Positions 43,763 through 46,411 of a DNA stretch of 46,411 bases are shown piece by piece. Where the stretch lies: assembly GCF_963678635.1 (NCBI RefSeq), contig NW_026971650.1, positions 64,001 to 110,411 on the forward strand. The letters are read 5' to 3'. The position numbers and the translations under genes are program-made. Below the pieces are notes generated by a model, which was not told the origin of the DNA, ran no database searches, and was given only the letters and a program-made list of their open reading frames with translations. Each line of letters begins with the position of its first letter. The stretch's first letter is position 1. This stretch comes from Symsagittifera roscoffensis (Eukaryota > Xenacoelomorpha > Acoela > Convolutidae).

Positions 43763-44209
43763 ATGGATGAAATCCAGTTGCAGGACCTCATTCGGAATTG
43801 TAAACATCTGAAATATAAGTTTTTTGGAGTATTTGCAGCCGACAATTTTCCACCTCACATCCCAAACAATATCTTTATGATTGTGAACACTTCAAAATCA
43901 GATTCTCCGGGGACACATTGGATTGTGATATGCAACAGAAGAAATGTTTTATACTTCGCTGATCCTCTCGGTCTTCCTCTTTGGCAGTACACCAATCTGT
44001 ATAAACGATTGAACGAGAATTTTCATCAGGTGACTGAATTGATGACAAACTTTCCCATGCAAGACTCAAACTCTACCATGTGCGGTTCTTTTTGTATTTA
44101 TATTGCACATTTGATTTTTGATAAAAACTTTAATGGTGATGCTTCTGATTTTGTTTACATAACTGATCATGTTTTGAAACGTTTCCTAACTCACATGCTT
44201 ACCCATTAA
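43763..44209 (+). CDS. Adenain-like cysteine protease (C5/Ulp1 fold)
   Basis: 148 aa from the ATG at 43763, two bases after the capsid gene. GTHWIVICN supplies the catalytic His near residue 52. VLYFADPLG supplies the acidic residue near 67-68, and FPMQDSNSTMCGSFC the oxyanion Gln and the nucleophile Cys near 105-115. This His-Asp-Gln-Cys order is that of adenovirus maturation protease and Maverick homologues. It would cleave virion precursors. The frame is intact and it is the last gene of the block. Confidence 0.85.
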   Translation: MDEIQLQDLIRNCKHLKYKFFGVFAADNFPPHIPNNIFMIVNTSKSDSPGTHWIVICNRRNVLYFADPLGLPLWQYTNLYKRLNENFHQVTELMTNFPMQDSNSTMCGSFCIYIAHLIFDKNFNGDASDFVYITDHVLKRFLTHMLTH

Positions 44210-44531
44210 CTAACCATTTAATATGGTTGATTTATACATTTTACAATTTAATTTTGAACAATACATTCTTTTAGTAATTGAAATTTTACCCAATTGTTAA
44301 CTGAATAGCAGTAATTCGAGAAGTTAAGCTTTTTATCAAAGTGAGAAAAAAAGTACAAAATCGATCTATGGGGGGATATCACCATACCAGCAACTGTTGC
44401 CTCCTTTCAGTAAAATTTCCGGACGGGTTTCGAAACGCCGCCTTTCGGCTGAGGGTCAAGCGCCATGCGTTTTCCTCTACTCGGACCCCAAGAAATTTTG
44501 TTCCACTTCAATTTTATAGTAACAAGTTAGG
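44210..44531. other. Spacer between protease and right terminal repeat
   Basis: AT-rich at first, then a GC-richer 110-bp piece (44395-44510) with small inverted words (GTTTCGAAAC). No gene is supported; the frame at 44341-44649 runs into the terminal repeat. Confidence 0.45.
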
Positions 44532-45367
44532 TACAAGTCTTAGAAATGATTGCAGCAAAATTAATGGGCACTTTTGGCTTTCATCAGTGTTCTCGTTTTT
44601 CAAGATCTTTAGACACTTCAACCTTTTAGCTCTTTCAATCTTTCTATAAAATCAAAGCTTTTGTCATAGATTTCAGACGTTTATTTTTCAGTCTCCTGTA
44701 GACACGGAAAATGGAAATGTCGAAATTTTCAAGCCAATTTCATTATTTTAAAGTTTTCAGTGTTTCGTAATTTTTCCTTATTTTTTAGCTTCATTTGGCT
44801 TAAAGTAATTTTTCATTCTTATTTTGGTCAAATTGGTTATTAATTTTTGCCTAAATAGAGGTGGCGGCCGCCGCACTTGACGAATTTTCCTTTCTTCGAG
44901 ATTCAGTAATAAAACATGCATTTTTGAAGGAAATTGTTCACCGCAGCCAACAGTTAAGCTACGCTGCCAAAATCTTGTGCTTTCCTATATACCAGATAGT
45001 TTGGTCGCATATAATAGGTATATAACGCCATTTTACATGTAAACAAATCAATACCCCCAAACTTTAGAAGGGAAAACATGCACCGACCAAAACCTAATTC
45101 CATTCCCGTTTCCACAACGTTCAGTGGGAATACTCAATAATATACCGAAGTTTTACATGAAGACTATTAGGTATAAAACTATACATGGTGACAATTAGGA
45201 TTATTACATAGTGACCATTAGGTATAAAATTATACATGGTGACAATTAGGATTATTACATGGTGACCATTGCTGATCATTTAATACATGTTGACCATTAT
45301 GATTTATACCTAATGGTCGTCCATGTATGACAACCCCCCCATCCTAACGCACTATATGCATACTACT
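44532..45367 (-). repeat. Right terminal inverted repeat of the Maverick-like element
   Basis: Inverted partner of 26920-27760, ending ATACTACT. It keeps the GGTCACCATGTA-type subterminal repeats, the GCGGCGGCCGCC patch and the short C-run. Confidence 0.9.
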
Positions 45368-46411
45368 CCTGGGAACAAGCCCTGAAAACTCCCATTTTAG
45401 AATTACAATAGATTCAACTGAATTCTAATGAAATAAGGACGGCAAGAGTTGGTTGCAAATTAGGGAGAGGCCAAAGCAAATGCAAATGATTGGCTCCTCA
45501 AAGACTCTAAAGAAGTTTTGGAAAAATTTAGAAAATTTGCTAATTGAAAACGACTTACAAAAAAGAAAAAAACTAACCAAAAAACAGTACATCTTAGTCC
45601 AAATTGTTGTGACTCGAGTGTCCATGGAGGAAATGCTGGTTTTGCTACAAGAACCTTGTGGACATTTTGGTTACAAAAAGACTTTTCAGCGTATTCAAGA
45701 AAGGTTTTATTTGCCTGGAATAAGTCGGTTTAATAAAGGTTGGGTTAATAGCTGTGAAAAATGCATAGCCAAAAAGAAGGAAGCCAAGCCATCCATTTTG
45801 GCAGATAGCGTTGGATATCATGGGACCACTACCGGAATCACAAGGATTCAGGTATATTCTTCTAATCGGAGATAATGTCTCAAAGTGGTACGAAGCGATA
45901 CCACATCAAAACCAAGAAGCAACGACAGTAGCTAAGGCATTGATCAATAAATGGATTTCACGCTTTGGCTGCCCAGCAAATCTGCACAGCGACAAAGGAT
46001 CAAACTTCATGTCGCACCTTTTCAAAAATTTGTGTTCCATACTGGGAATCGATAGAACTAGCAGAACATCACATCATCCTCAGGGAAACCCAATTATTGA
46101 AAGAACCAACAGAACAATCGAAGAAGCCTGTCTAAAATGTGGCAAAAACTACAATGACTGGGCTGAATATCTTCATTTAGTTATGATGACTTATTTATCT
46201 TCAATTCATGCAGTGACAAAAAAAAGTACATTTTTTTGATTTTTGGTCATCCTTGCTCCTTGCCAATAGATTGCATGTACGAAACATCACAAACTAAAAT
46301 CTTTGCAGCGCCAAGCGACTACGTCAGAAACCTAAAGAAGGAACTTCAAACAAGCCACCAACTTGTACTTCATACAATGAACGTCGAACAAGAACGGCAA
46401 AAGACTTACTG
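45368..46411 (+). pseudogene. pol: Ty3/gypsy integrase region, frameshifted, runs off the window
   Basis: From about 45500, EPCGHFGYKKTFQRIQERFY and WVNSCEKCIAKK form the H-H-C-C zinc domain. After a frame change near 45805, MDIMGPLPES gives the first catalytic Asp, LHSDKGSNF the second and PIIERTNRTIEE the Glu. A second change near a T-run (46226-46232) leads to a further pol-like frame with LIFGHPCSLPIDCMY and SDYVRNLKKELQTS up to the window end. The order is that of chromovirus-like gypsy elements. No RT is inside the window. It begins directly at the end of the Maverick's right repeat, as if the element had inserted into it, but the left flank does not continue the gypsy sequence. Confidence 0.8.

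Larger units (their letters stand above)
26920..45367. mobile_element. Maverick/Polinton-like virus-derived element, 18.4 kb
   Basis: Bounded by long inverted repeats beginning AGTAGTATGCATATAGTGCG. Inside are a retrovirus-like integrase, packaging ATPase, adenain-like protease and candidate capsid proteins, which is the defining gene set of Mavericks/Polintons and adintovirus-like elements. Length and the AGT-repeat ends fit the class. No protein-primed DNA polymerase B is visible. No 6-bp target duplication is seen (left CAGCTC, right CCTGGG). Many genes overlap by a few bases as in viruses, and several are broken, so this copy is an endogenised and partly decayed one. Confidence 0.88.

Noticed and set aside
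44425-44460. tRNA-like B-box word around GGTTTCGAAACGCC
   Set aside because: The word is a palindrome with a wrong loop length; no anticodon or acceptor stem could be paired.
44341-44649. 102-aa frame after the protease gene
   Set aside because: It crosses into the right terminal repeat and shows no domain or start context.

Overview
The window looks like nuclear DNA of an invertebrate animal. It is AT-rich, has GT-AG introns and is dense in MITE-type repeats. It carries Ty3/gypsy retroelement remnants and one long Maverick/Polinton-like virus-derived transposon. I cannot name the species. Positions 4857-5056 are a 200-base assembly gap.

Region 1 (1-9836) is a broken inverted duplication. 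The left arm is 1-2440. The right arm is 7677-9836, with an extra inverted piece at 5057-5770. Both arms carry exon 1 of one gene family, and the left arm also has exons 2, 3 and part of exon 4. The left arm alone holds a 738-bp mariner-type MITE with TA duplications, and the right arm keeps the matching empty site. A gypsy gag fragment lies in an intron. A GC-richer island (5873-7676) sits at the junction.

Region 2 (9837-15885) is mostly non-coding. It has a C-run/CA microsatellite, a degenerate GTCGAATC-type repeat field and a decayed reading frame on the minus strand near 14 kb.

Region 3 (15886-25258, minus strand) holds a complete five-exon copy of the same gene family. Its predicted protein is 333 aa: a Cys/His N-terminus, a GG-Y-P-GW-R-GL segment, and a C-terminal domain resembling the PARP/ADP-ribosyltransferase fold (FHG, GIYF). 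Its introns are filled by at least five inverted-repeat elements, several with recognisable target duplications. A hAT-type MITE with a perfect 8-bp duplication lies just upstream (26140-26522).

Region 4 (26920-45367) is an 18.4-kb Maverick/Polinton-like element with terminal inverted repeats of about 840 bp that begin AGTAGTAT. Its right half is a compact, largely overlapping block of virus-type genes. These include a possible ssDNA-binding protein, an exonuclease-like protein, small paralogous proteins, a two-helix membrane protein, an A32/FtsK-HerA packaging ATPase, a retrovirus-like integrase (F54H12.3 type) fused in frame to a virion-like protein, an Arg-rich core-like protein, an F54H12.2-type candidate capsid protein and an adenain-like protease. 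Together these suggest integration, assembly, packaging and maturation functions. Several genes are broken by single frameshifts or stops. The left 7 kb lacks the protein-primed DNA polymerase B expected of Polintons. It holds instead a 679-bp tandem duplication, an A/T low-complexity tract, an unrecognised GC-richer reading frame and AT-rich filler.

Region 5 (45368-46411) is a frameshifted gypsy integrase starting at the right end of the Maverick. The Maverick's left flank is unrelated to gypsy, and no 6-bp target duplication is visible.
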